From the IMG/VR virus record IMGVR_UViG_3300037485_001205, positions 1 to 29,319 of that record: a DNA stretch of 29,319 nucleotides; one strand, written 5' to 3'. A program made the position numbers and the translations under genes. Within the stretch, counting starts at the first letter, position 1; each line of letters begins with the position of its first letter. This stretch comes from a virus. This document shows, piece by piece, positions 15,548 to 25,400 of the stretch. The notes under the pieces were generated by a model, which was given only the letters and a program-made list of their open reading frames with translations, made no database searches and was not told where the DNA came from.

Positions 15548-15597
15548 ATGTGTCTTTCTTTCCCCAAGGATCTACCTTGGCCTAACAGTTCTCTGAT

Positions 15598-15625
15598 ACT
15601 ATACACCACGATTTACATTAGTCAA
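15598..15625 (-). promoter_or_regulatory. sigma70-type early promoter for gene 32
   Basis: On the minus strand the -35 is TTGACT (15625-15620) and the -10 is TATAGT (15603-15598), with a 16-bp spacer ending GTGGTG. The -35 overlaps the gp33 stop codon. The spacer and boxes closely resemble the promoter at 18873-18900. Confidence 0.8.
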
Positions 15626-15851
15626 TTGGTAGTTTCTTAGATTTAGACTTTTTCATTAAATGAAGGTTTTGAGCTTCTTGTTGAATTTTTTCAATAATGG
15701 GCTTGGTTAAAAGTTTACCAGAAGCACTTGGATCTAAACCCATTTCTTCTGTAATTTCTAAAACACAATCCATAAAACTCATATTAGTAGATTTTACTCT
15801 TCCTATTACTTTATTTGAAAATTGTTCTTTGGCAGAGTCATCTATATACAT
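15618..15851 (-). CDS. 33: Late-transcription coactivator (T4 gp33-like)
   Basis: gp33 links the late sigma factor gp55 and RNA polymerase flap to the sliding clamp gp45. From the ATG at 15851 the product is 77 aa: MYIDDSAKEQ..., then NMSFMDCVLEITEEMGLDPSASGKLLTKPIIEKIQQEAQNLHLMKK, and a C-terminal SKKLPID. The 'sy.dai...ce..gie.e.vakli...lk.kI..eA..ln.l' layout with a hydrophobic C-terminus ending LPI is typical of the T4-like gp33 family in marine phages. A longer reading frame of 22 extra codons runs through the intergenic promoter region and is unlikely. The adjacent T4-type late promoters throughout the window fit this assignment. Confidence 0.78.
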   Translation of the reverse strand: MYIDDSAKEQFSNKVIGRVKSTNMSFMDCVLEITEEMGLDPSASGKLLTKPIIEKIQQEAQNLHLMKKSKSKKLPID

Positions 15852-15857
15852 AATCTT

Positions 15858-15886
15858 ATTATAGCACCAGTTTATATTAAAGCCAA
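15858..15886 (-). promoter_or_regulatory. Possible sigma70-type promoter immediately before gp33
   Basis: On the minus strand TATAAT lies at 15863-15858, with TTGGCT 17 bp upstream (15886-15881) and GGTGC just before the -10, similar to the gp32 promoter. The -10 ends only 6 bases before the gp33 ATG, so the transcript would be leaderless or nearly so. It is weaker than the other early promoters because of the poor -35. Confidence 0.45.
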
Positions 15887-15898
15887 TAAATATAAGAG

Positions 15899-15906
15899 TA
15901 TAAATA
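15899..15906 (+). promoter_or_regulatory. T4-type late promoter, perfect TATAAATA, before the 335-residue virion-like gene
   Basis: The plus strand reads TATAAATA followed by TTGGAGACC. The ATG at 15936 is 29 bp downstream with AAGGA as Shine-Dalgarno. This is an ordinary leadered late promoter, divergent from the gp33 gene. Confidence 0.75.
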
Positions 15907-15935
15907 TTGGAGACCAAGGAATCTAAGGATACACT

Positions 15936-16943
15936 ATGCCAATACCTTCACCATTTTACGGAAGTGATTATGTTGTAATTAATAGCGGAGCCACATTTGC
16001 AATTGGAGCGGATCCAATTTTAAATATTTCCGGTGGTTATACAACATATGTTCAATATTATAAGTTAGGTTTTGGTGCAACTGGAGCATTTTCTGCTGTT
16101 AGCGCAACCAATCCATTTCCTGTAACTATGGCTGCTGGGTTGACTGCGACTATTTCTGGATTTTCGGGACCTATTGCGGTAACCGGTCTTGCTGGTGGTG
16201 CTGTTAATGTATTAGGAACTGTTGTAGTATCTGGTTTAACTGCAGCCCCTGTATACGTTCAAACAGCTCCAAATTGTCGAGTAGAAGTTACTGGTGGAAG
16301 ATATTTAAATCAATTAACAGATAGTGTTTCCGTATTTGGTCCATCTGGTAGCACATGGCTATATTCTAATCTGGTCAATGCTAGTGGTGTTGCTATTGGA
16401 ACCACTGCAAACCCAATGCAAGTAAGTTTTAGTGGTGTCACGATAACTGCAAATATTGCATCAACAGTTGGTGTGACAAATTCACCTACTGGTATGGGTC
16501 TAATAATTCAAGGTATGTCTGGTGGTTCTAGTGTTGCAACAACTGTTGGAAATACAGTTGGTATTAATGATACCGCAATATTATATGGAATGACGGCAAT
16601 GTATTCAAGAATGGCAGCTATGGGTGTGACCCTTGATGCCATATATCAAGCTCTTTCGGTATTTGGTTTAGTAAGACCAACTACAGTTCGTTCAGGTTTA
16701 GTCTCAATGACAACCGGTGCTACTGGAATATCTCCAGTAGGATTTACATGTGCTGGTGGTGTAAATTTAAAGGCTCTTGGAACAAATACAGATTTAATTT
16801 ATCTGGGTGGGTCTTTAGTTGGAGTAAGTTATGGTTACCAATTAGAACCAGGAGAAAATGTATTTTTTAATGTTTCAAACGTAAATATGGTTTATGGAAT
16901 GGCTAAAAGCGGAACACAAACATTAAGTTATTTTGCATCATAA
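15936..16943 (+). CDS. Predicted virion structural protein, beta-rich
   Basis: The product is 335 aa, rich in Gly, Ala, Val, Ser and Thr, with alternating small and hydrophobic residues that suggest beta-helix or beta-sandwich folds. No signal peptide or membrane segment is evident. The last 60 residues (TDLIYLGGSLVGVSYGYQLEPGENVFFNVSNVNMVYGMAKSGTQTLSYFAS) resemble a C-terminal beta-domain seen in phage structural or fiber-associated proteins ('vyvGg..vt...G..L.pGe...l.v.n.n.iy.ia.sgtq.v.y'). A helical stretch (TAILYGMTAMYSRMAAM, about 211-227) may be an oligomerisation point. Its late promoter supports a virion role. The exact role is unknown. Confidence 0.7.
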   Translation: MPIPSPFYGSDYVVINSGATFAIGADPILNISGGYTTYVQYYKLGFGATGAFSAVSATNPFPVTMAAGLTATISGFSGPIAVTGLAGGAVNVLGTVVVSGLTAAPVYVQTAPNCRVEVTGGRYLNQLTDSVSVFGPSGSTWLYSNLVNASGVAIGTTANPMQVSFSGVTITANIASTVGVTNSPTGMGLIIQGMSGGSSVATTVGNTVGINDTAILYGMTAMYSRMAAMGVTLDAIYQALSVFGLVRPTTVRSGLVSMTTGATGISPVGFTCAGGVNLKALGTNTDLIYLGGSLVGVSYGYQLEPGENVFFNVSNVNMVYGMAKSGTQTLSYFAS

Positions 16944-16944
16944 T

Positions 16945-18252
16945 ATGTCAAGTACCGATACATTTTTAACATTAGTAAAATCCACAAATGCATATATTTC
17001 TCAATTTATAGGAACTACTGCAGACCCGTGTTTTACTAAAGGACTTGTTGAGAGTTCTCCAACAATATATAAAACTGGAAATAGTTTTTTTATTGATTAT
17101 TCACAAACATCAAATAGTTCTGATTTAAAATTTATAAAAAAGTTTTTTGGATCCATAACTCTTGGAAATACATTTAATGTATCAGGTGGTACTTATTATG
17201 TTCAAAGTAGTGGCACTCAATATAACTTTTCCGGAACATATCAATTAATTGGTATTACCGGGACATACAACCAATATATAAATTTAAGTGGAACCACATA
17301 CTCTTCAGCATTAATAAATGGAACATATAATAATAATAATTTTGTAACTCCATTAAATTATAGCGCAGTAGTAGGAAATACTGCACAATATTTTATTTCA
17401 CAATTAAATAAAGATGATCCAAATAATATTGAATTTCTTGGAATATATGGCAATGATTACAACTACGAAGAATATATACAGGTTGTTGGATCATCAGCAA
17501 ATAATGCTAGATATAAAATAAATTCATCTTTAAAATTAAATGATGGAAGTCAAATAATTTATATTAATAGTGCATTAGGTATTACTAGTGAAAATTTTTA
17601 TTTTATTCCCGTTACAGTAAATATATACATGAGAGGTGTACCAGACTTAGTTACATTATCTCAAAATAAAAATATCAATGGATTATTAAAAATAGTAGAT
17701 TCAAATGGAACTACTACGAAAATATTAAATAATCAAAATTTACATCAAAGATATTGCAGATCAATTATTGATACAATAAACTATTATGATTGGTATGCTG
17801 CTCATAGAATATCAAATTATGACAACATATACAATCCTGATGCATGGGATGGTCTATCATTATCAATAAATTATTATTCTTTTATTAAAATTGGAACATC
17901 TGTTGAGTTTATCAGTACTGAAGCATCAACAGAAACTATTTTATCACAAACTAATACAAATGTTTTAATTGTAGATGGCGTTCAAACAAATTATGCTAGT
18001 TATAACAGCCAAATGGTTATACCAAATCCAGTGTTAAAAATAGATTTTTCTGATTCATCATTATATAATGCATTTGTTGAACCATACATAGATTATAACT
18101 GCACAGTTCCTCTTAAATCTTCATATTTTTTAAATGGTGTTCCAGGATTTGATGGTGCATCATTTATATATTTAAAAACTGTAACATCACCGTCAACAAT
18201 CTTTTTAAAAATAAAAAGAGAAACTGAGATGGTTCTACAGATTGTTATTTAA
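16945..18252 (+). CDS. Predicted virion protein of unknown function
   Basis: The product is 435 aa from the ATG at 16945, 1 nt after the previous stop; a TTG 12 bases upstream lies inside the previous gene and is unlikely. The composition is rich in Asn, Tyr, Ser, Thr and Ile, typical of phage beta-structured adhesins. A segment with NVSGGTYYVQSSGTQYNFSGTYQL and GTYNQYINLSGTTYSSALINGTYNNN (about residues 76-136) shows imperfect repeats of 'SGT-Y'. I recognise no family. It is co-transcribed with the preceding gene from the late promoter at 15899. Its last 4 nt overlap a convergent gene, with no terminator visible between them. Confidence 0.65.
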   Translation: MSSTDTFLTLVKSTNAYISQFIGTTADPCFTKGLVESSPTIYKTGNSFFIDYSQTSNSSDLKFIKKFFGSITLGNTFNVSGGTYYVQSSGTQYNFSGTYQLIGITGTYNQYINLSGTTYSSALINGTYNNNNFVTPLNYSAVVGNTAQYFISQLNKDDPNNIEFLGIYGNDYNYEEYIQVVGSSANNARYKINSSLKLNDGSQIIYINSALGITSENFYFIPVTVNIYMRGVPDLVTLSQNKNINGLLKIVDSNGTTTKILNNQNLHQRYCRSIIDTINYYDWYAAHRISNYDNIYNPDAWDGLSLSINYYSFIKIGTSVEFISTEASTETILSQTNTNVLIVDGVQTNYASYNSQMVIPNPVLKIDFSDSSLYNAFVEPYIDYNCTVPLKSSYFLNGVPGFDGASFIYLKTVTSPSTIFLKIKRETEMVLQIVI

Positions 18253-18530
18253 AGCTCAACCCAAGTGTAGCTATTACCATCATAATAATAAGTATATAAT
18301 TTGCCACTGTTTTCCCACTGCTGTCCAATCTGTGGATCTATTGGTGCAAACGTTGACGAGAAAATTGAACTTATACCAATGTATTGCCAGTCTTTTGAAT
18401 TTTGAAAAGGCGATTCTGAAGTTGAAAAAAGAGCTTGGTATATAACACCTTCATATACAATGGTATCACCACCAATATATCCTACTGGTGTACCATCTGA
18501 ATTTTTTTCTTTATATTTGCCTTTAAACAT
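18249..18530 (-). CDS. Small carbohydrate-binding-like (CBM5/12-type) protein
   Basis: The product is 93 aa. Residues 20-52 (IGGDTIVYEGVIYQALFSTSESPFQNSKDWQYIG) follow the chitin-binding type CBM5/12 pattern 'Y..GD.V.y.G..Y.a......P....W....'. The C-terminal half, FAPIDPQIGQQWENSGKLYTYYYDGNSYTWVEL, resembles the 'P..P..GdlW.d..t..lyvY.dg....Wv' module common in phage tail fiber proteins. It is probably a virion or fiber-associated adhesin. It has its own late promoter 7 bp before the ATG. Confidence 0.6.
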   Translation of the reverse strand: MFKGKYKEKNSDGTPVGYIGGDTIVYEGVIYQALFSTSESPFQNSKDWQYIGISSIFSSTFAPIDPQIGQQWENSGKLYTYYYDGNSYTWVEL

Positions 18531-18537
18531 CTAACAA

Positions 18538-18545
18538 TATTTATA
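18538..18545 (-). promoter_or_regulatory. T4-type late promoter, perfect TATAAATA, before the 93-residue protein
   Basis: The minus strand reads TATAAATA, then 7 bases (TTGTTAG), then the ATG at 18530. The predicted 5' leader is about 2 nt. Confidence 0.72.
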
Positions 18546-18567
18546 TGTTTAAAGAATTTATTAAAAA

Positions 18568-18855
18568 TTATTGCTTTAAATCAACATTCTTAATACCGTT
18601 TTCCAAAGCAGTTTTCCAATTGTAGTAATAGGTTTTCATATCATCACTTAATTCTGTAACAAACCATATTTCTGATTTAGGTAATTTATGACCATTTCTA
18701 ACATTTGTATACGGCATCCAAGTCATCAACTGCCAATGAAAATCTTCTGTTGCCATCAGACCAGCTGTATTTTTAACAAAATAATAATCATCGTGTTCAG
18801 TATATTCTGCAACAATTTCTTCACCATATTTAAATTTAAATAATCCTAGATTCAT
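18568..18855 (-). CDS. Sm-like phage protein, paralog 1
   Basis: The product is 95 aa. It has the pattern GLFKFKYGEEIVAEYTEHDDYYFVKNTAGLMA, WQLMTWMPY and IWFVTELSDDMKTYY. The same pattern occurs in the 103-residue protein at 27717-28028: a gly-glu-glu turn after the first strand, a W-M/P-W-M segment, then an 'F.V.ELsddmk..Y' strand-helix. I recall that Sm-like proteins of putative cyanophage origin have this layout, so an Sm/Hfq-type ring is possible; this is not proven here. It has a strong Shine-Dalgarno (AGGAG) and a canonical early promoter, unlike its late neighbours. Confidence 0.65.
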   Translation of the reverse strand: MNLGLFKFKYGEEIVAEYTEHDDYYFVKNTAGLMATEDFHWQLMTWMPYTNVRNGHKLPKSEIWFVTELSDDMKTYYYNWKTALENGIKNVDLKQ

Positions 18856-18872
18856 ATATATTCTCCTATTTT

Positions 18873-18900
18873 ATTATACACCACAATTACAATAAGTCAA
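18873..18900 (-). promoter_or_regulatory. sigma70-type early promoter for Sm-like paralog 1
   Basis: On the minus strand the -35 is TTGACT (18900-18895) and the -10 is a perfect TATAAT (18878-18873), with a 16-bp spacer ending GTGGTG. The -35 begins directly after the stop codon of the upstream gene. It is nearly identical in layout to the gp32 promoter. Confidence 0.85.
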
Positions 18901-19458
18901 TTATCTTTTCTTAGAACATCCACATGGTTTTTTAAATTCTACTGGAGTTACTGGGTTTTGTAGAGGAACTGTTGGGGGGTTGACAGAGGGTGTCTGTGTG
19001 GGTTGTGGAGTTGGTTGTGGGTTTGATTGTTCTTGTGATTCTTCAAACATTTTTAGTTTCCTTTTTGATTTTTTCAATTGTTTAATTTTAAAGACGACAT
19101 CATCATCTTGAACATACAAATCTCGCATTTTAAACGAATACCAAAAAATATAAAATTTATTGTATTTAATTCTACGTTGTTCGCACCCACAGTTACCATT
19201 ATTGAGATACATAACTAAATTTTTAATATATAAAATTTTAGTAATAAAGTTAATAATATCTCCAAAACCCAATTTGTGTAATTTAATTAAAAATAATTTA
19301 TTATATTCTATTTTTATAATTTTATTATAAATTCCATATTCTAATTGACGTTTGTCAATAATATTACCACTGTTATCTAAAAATAATTTAAAATTATCTT
19401 TAGTGTGCATAGATCCAGAAGTATTAAATGTAAAGTGTGCATCAAATAAATTTGCCAT
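18901..19458 (-). CDS. Protein of unknown function with CGC cysteine motifs and Pro/Thr linker
   Basis: The product is 185 aa. The N-terminal 110 residues are rich in Lys, Ile, Asn, Phe and Tyr, with C90-G-C92 (GNCGCEQRR). A basic helix KIKQLKKSKRKLK (about 124-136) is followed by a linker of Pro/Thr/Gln (PQPTPQPTQTP, about 147-157). The protein ends with a second C-G-C (PCGCSKKR, C179 and C181). The two CGC pairs could form one metal site. It is located just after the giant Cys-rich protein gene, 35 bp downstream, and has a late-type box of its own. I recognise no family. Confidence 0.6.
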   Translation of the reverse strand: MANLFDAHFTFNTSGSMHTKDNFKLFLDNSGNIIDKRQLEYGIYNKIIKIEYNKLFLIKLHKLGFGDIINFITKILYIKNLVMYLNNGNCGCEQRRIKYNKFYIFWYSFKMRDLYVQDDDVVFKIKQLKKSKRKLKMFEESQEQSNPQPTPQPTQTPSVNPPTVPLQNPVTPVEFKKPCGCSKKR

Positions 19459-19471
19459 ATAAATTCCAATA

Positions 19472-19479
19472 TATTTAGT
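19472..19479 (-). promoter_or_regulatory. T4-type late promoter box before the CGC-motif gene
   Basis: The minus strand reads ACTAAATA, 13 bp before the ATG at 19458, with a weak TTGGAA as possible ribosome site. It lies in the 35-bp gap after the giant gene. Confidence 0.5.
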
Positions 19480-19493
19480 TTAATTAAGCTCCA

Positions 19494-22400
19494 TCATTCA
19501 CCCGGACAACACGCTACCAAACCACATTGAACTGGACTTGTATAAAAATTAGGACCAGTCCCTGAACATAAATATAGTAACTCATTATTTAAACCATTTG
19601 TTGGTTCACTACTACCAACAAAACAAATAGCACCATAACTTGAACTAGATATTCCACATATATTTTTAATATAATTTTTAGATTCCCAACATAAAGGTAT
19701 CCATTTCTGAGACGTTCCATGAAGCCACGGTTCTGTGGTTTCTGTATAGGCACTATTTCCAAGGACATCGATAAATGAATATTTTATAAAATTAGGATCG
19801 GTTGATGGGGGCATAGTTAAACCAATATAACTACAAGTACCCTTTAACAATTGTTCTGGTGGTAGATATGTTTTTATATAAGGAATATAATAATATGGAG
19901 CCCACATGGTATTAATATTGTCACCTGTATTATCACCGGTACCTTCACATTGGCTTCTCCAAGCAAACGAAGCATATCCACCAAAATATCTAATTGCATC
20001 TGCAATGTTTCGAGCATTACCGCCACAACTATAACAACTATTCTTAGGAATTAATATACTACAAAAAGCAGCTTGAAGATTTTCAAGAATTTCTGGATCG
20101 TTAGGAAAATTTACTGGTAAATTTTGATATTGTTCTAAAGGATAGTTTGGTCCAGTCATTGGATAATTAAACAAACTATAATATCCACACAATCCAGCTT
20201 GTGTTCCACCATTGGGTCCAGTGCCGCCACCAAAACCAACACCGGGATTTGCATCAATAAAGGTTACTCCTGGTGGTCCACCACTTAGACCAAGAGAATT
20301 TGTAGTATTTACATGTAAAAAATCTGGATTTAGATATATATCATACGTATCCAATTCTCTATCATATCCAAAATAATAATGTCTTTCGGAATATCTAAAA
20401 TAAGGATTATATGTCTGAACATGTTTTGCACATGGTGCGGTATCACTAGTAAAATTAGCTGACCCGTATCTATCTATTCTCATTTGAAATATATCTTTAG
20501 TAGATTTAAATGATACAGTTGGGCCTATATCAAATGCTCGGGAGATACTTCGAGCATCACTTGGTAAAACTCCTTTAGTAAAAGTATTTTCTTCACCCGT
20601 ACATGGATCTGCTCTTTCACATGGTGGTTGGATTGGTCTTTGTCTATTGTAAAGCATTTGTTCACCCATAGGTCTGGCTTCACCCCATACAGATTGTGTT
20701 GATTGTCCACACCAACCATACAATCCAGACGCACTATTATCACCATCATTATCAACAATCATACCACCATCTACTTGATCGCAGGCTTCTCCAATAGAAT
20801 CATTACCAATTGTGCCAGGTGTTTGTGGTTTAAATGACGAATCAAAGGCTTGTTTTGTTAACCTTCTCCAATCAGATCGCATCCAGAAATATTGTGGATA
20901 TCCACTATATGATAAATGAATATTAAATTCTAATGCACCAGCAGAGTTACCAGTATAAATGTTGTAGGCTAAAGCGGAACATGGATCTGGTTGAATAACT
21001 GGATGATCATTTTCAACTATTTGCCCGCAACACAAATCACCATATAACCATTTTGAAAAATCCCATGATCCAGGAATGGCTTCAAAAAATGCATCACGTT
21101 TAAAATATTGTGGTATCGATGACCAATTTTTATATTGATATTTTTCTGTACCGGGAGCAAATGATTGATAGTCCCATGTTTTGGCTTCTTTTCCGGTAGA
21201 ATATATTGCAATAGCATGTGCATATCCTGCTGAAATATCAATTATTTCTTTATTTTGCAGATCTATAGGAACACTGGTTCCAAAATCTTGTTTTCCATAT
21301 CGAGTATAGCTATACACTCGACTTGAAGTAAAATCAGTACCAGCAATTTTTATTCTATAAGAAATATAAAAAGCATTTACTCCTGCACTAATTTTATCAA
21401 TATCAATTAAACTTATATCAAAATCAGAAAGACGGATCTCTGTACTTGATACTGTTCCGGGAACATATGTACTAGGATTATAGCTACCGGGAACCATACT
21501 AGCGTCACCCCAAACATAAACTCTATTATTACCTACAACACACATGCTATAATCACAAGAACTATCAATATCAGTTATTAAACTGTTTTCTCCGGGTGGG
21601 AAGTATTCTGCACGTAATATTGGTGAATGTGTAACACCATCACATGTAAATCCACACCCATACGTTACATCCCAAGTGCCCTTTAATGCTTTTAACGCTT
21701 CAGGAATAAAACAGGTTATTCCTTGTAATACATTAGTCTCTTCTCCACTACCAGTATCAACAGTTACCAATGGTCCGTTTGGTGTTCCTTGATCATCTAT
21801 TTGATAATATCTTCCATAAATTTCTAATAGATTTTCATTAGTTACTAATAATGTATTATAATGACCTGCAGCAACATTTGTATATCTTGGTTGATAATCA
21901 CCAATTGTTCCGATTGGAACATCAGAATTATAAATTAATGTTCCTAACAAATTACACGTAATATCATAAATTGCTGGATCTGGCTCAGAACATGTTGCTC
22001 CTGTAGTAATTATCTTATCAAGACATCTATTCCCTTGTACAAAACCAACTCCTCCACCACCGCCACCACCAGGACCTTCACTATTATTTCGACAACTTTC
22101 TGCTGGAGTTCCATACAAACAAGCACACAAATATCGTAGATATTCATTATATACTGAGTTCGGGCTAGTTAAGGAAATATATAATTCCTTTGTCCATTCT
22201 TCTTCTTTAATATATCCTGGTCTAGGAATATGATTAAAATAGAAAAACCCACTATCATCATTATCAGTTATCTTAGAGCCACTTCGTCCGAATCCTCTAT
22301 ATTTGTAGAAGGCTGATTCTTCATAAGTAATTGGAAAGCCCTTATCACATTGGTGATCAGTATTATCACTTAAAGGAGATGCAAATACTCCACCAAAATC

Positions 22401-25400
22401 ATCTAATGCAACAAAGTGTTTTAATCCAGCAGCAATTTTTGTCCATATAAACCAAGTATTGGTTCCAGGATATCTTAAATTATTTGGGTTTATAGCAGGA
22501 TCATAACCACCTAATACACCACCAGCACTATCTTGTTGAGATAAAGAAAAAGTGGCTAATCTGGCATTACTTCCCCATGATTTAATTCTATATGCATCGG
22601 GATGTCGACTTTCACCTGCAAGTGCTCTTAAACCATAATTTACGGTACCCTGCGGACCAGGAACAATATAAAATGGATCATTGGGGACACACTGTGGTCC
22701 AAAAGGCTCAAAAATCTTAGAATTAGCACCATTGCAATTAGTAGCATAATAATCGGCAGCAACACCTTCATCATTATCAAATGCAGAATTATTAATACTA
22801 CCAACTTCTTGAGAATAACATAAAAAGCTTAAACCACCATTTTCAAAATTGAGTAATGCGGAAGCAAAATCATCACCTTTCATAACAAGATCTATTATAG
22901 TTCCATCTGTTATTTGTTCTTGTGGTCTTAGTCTAACTCCACTTGGATTATCGTCATCTCTTTCTAATATAGAAAGTATTGATAGATAAAATGGTGTACA
23001 TGTTATGCTGGATGGATATTGAAATGTTCCGTCATCGGCACACACAGTATCACCACCACTAGGAATTCCTCCAAAAATAAGTAATTTGCCACTTACATCG
23101 GTTACAAAAGTTCCACCTAAACCCGATGTAACTCGAATTGGTCTAAGATTAGACCATGTATTATCTGGATCAGTTACATTCAAAATAGAAGGTATACTGA
23201 TTGCATCACTTGTATATGGAGCACATTCAATATAATCATATGTGTTTCCGGGTTGAGAATCTGCAGTACAACCCCATCCAGTTATTCCAGTCAATACTGC
23301 TGCCAGCGGCAGGGTAGCTTTTCTAGGTAAAAAGCATCTCATCTGTTCTTTGTCACCAGATGGTCCAGTAAAACCAAAAAGACCTTCTGTATTTAATAAT
23401 TTGTTTTTTATTATTTTTGGAGTTGTTGCATTTTGTGTTCCAGCACAAACTCCAAAAAAGTTTATTAAATCAATATACCCACTCAAACCACCAGTAAGAA
23501 GTCCAATCGTATCTGGAATTAAAATTTCTTGCTGACCTTGATCATTTGTTTGATAAATTCCTGTTTGAATAACTTTATTAACATCACTTGATATATCTAT
23601 TGCATGATCTTTTATTCTTGTAATACCATTTTCAATCATACGTTGTAACCAAAAATTTACATAATCATATGAATTTAATAAATGGTTAAAATTCCATTCT
23701 ACTGGACCGGGTGCTTCACCTGGTTCGGTACACTTACCAGAAGAAAAATGTCGCATTCCAAAGAAATATCGATTATAATGTTCTAAAAATAAAACACCAT
23801 CAAATAATCCACCAGGACCTTGAATATTATTTGAGATCGATAGGGTTTCCATAGACACAAGATCAAAATGGAATAATGGAATACCAGAACCCTTATACAT
23901 TACTCTTCTTGGAATACCCCGTTTAACTTGCCATAAAATAGAATCATAATTCCACGGTGTCCACAAAACTTTATTTGAACCACTTTGTACAAATCTACCA
24001 GCATACCCTCTTTCAAATGGTATATTTTGCATTCTACAATGATTTTGTAATGGTGGTAGTGAAACAGATTTACTACCATCTAAAGATTGAAATGCATAAC
24101 ATTCAAAGTGATGTTCTAATTGAATAAAACCAATATACTGTTCTTTTAATGATGTTTTAATTCCAGATATTTTTTTAAATCTTACATTAATATCTTTTCT
24201 TGCCTGATCTATTTGTACGCCAAGACCCCTATAGGTTGGACCAAAGTCATGTTTGTATCCAGAATTTCTTCCATGTCTCCATATACTATATGCCATTTTA
24301 TAATCATCTTGTGATATTCTTAAAAGATATGGTGATATACCCCATTCATAACATCGTTTTTTATATCCTGGATTTCTGGCAAGACTACTATCAACTTGTC
24401 CCGGTTGGAAGTGGCAATTTATACCAGGACCACAAGGATCTATACCTATATCTTTTCCTTTTTGATCAAAATATGGATATGTAGCACGATAACATGATGC
24501 TCTTGCTTTTGAATAAGCATCATAATCTTGACTACTTTGTGCAGCACTTCCACACCAACAACATCCGGCTTCTTGACTTGTTAACATCGGGGCAGAAAAA
24601 GCAGGCATATGTGATACATAACCTATTTGGTTTTCTGTTAATCGTACATTTACTCTATTAAAAACAGAATCTCTTACACCACCATGTATATGTGGAAATG
24701 GAACGCATGCACAAGGAAAGATAGGGTTTGTTTGTCTGGTCGGATAAAATCCTAGATAACATTGAAACATACTATTATTTTCAGCAGCACCGGCATATTC
24801 TTTTTGAAATGCCCATTGTTGACATGAATTTTGAGCAGTTTCATATCCTTGCTGATTACCATTTTCATCCAATGCTCTACGATATCCCAAAAACCCATTA
24901 CATTGATTTACATATACATCAAAATCAAATGAATATTCTCTTGGATGCCATGTTAAATAACAACCTGAATATTTGTATGCAAACACAATAGGTTCTGCAT
25001 CATTCATCCAAGATTCATAAAAATCACCTGTACAACATGCACGAGCACAATATGTATGTGGGTCTGTGCTAAGATCTCTATTTCCACTATTCCATGCACC
25101 TTGATCTGATCCACATGGTGGTGCATCTGGATTAACACCACCATTAGCAGATCTTTGATTTGGAATTTGATTTGTAAACGTTTTTTCTATTGAAGAAGTT
25201 TTATCTGTACTTGCTAATTTATTTGATAATCCACTCTGATATGCATTATTTGACTTAGACCCAAAAAAATTATTTTTAAGTGTATTTCGTAAAGAAAATC
25301 CAGTATTATTTTTTATATTAACTAATTTAAAATTATTTGATGAGTCATTATTATTGTTTAGATTAGCTTGTTCGGGTGGACATCCACAACAACAATTACA

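Noticed and set aside
15885-15892. AATAAATA as another late promoter box
   Set aside because: The first base differs from the consensus and a perfect TATAAATA lies 7 bp downstream at 15899; one box is enough.
15852-15917. N-terminal extension of gp33 by 22 codons
   Set aside because: It runs through the intergenic promoters, and the extension is Ile/Asn/Tyr-rich with no family match; the ATG at 15851 gives the typical gp33 length.
24200-24991. Two plus-strand open frames opposite the giant gene
   Set aside because: They are antisense shadows of an A/T-rich coding region, with low-complexity His/Tyr/Asp products and no start signals.
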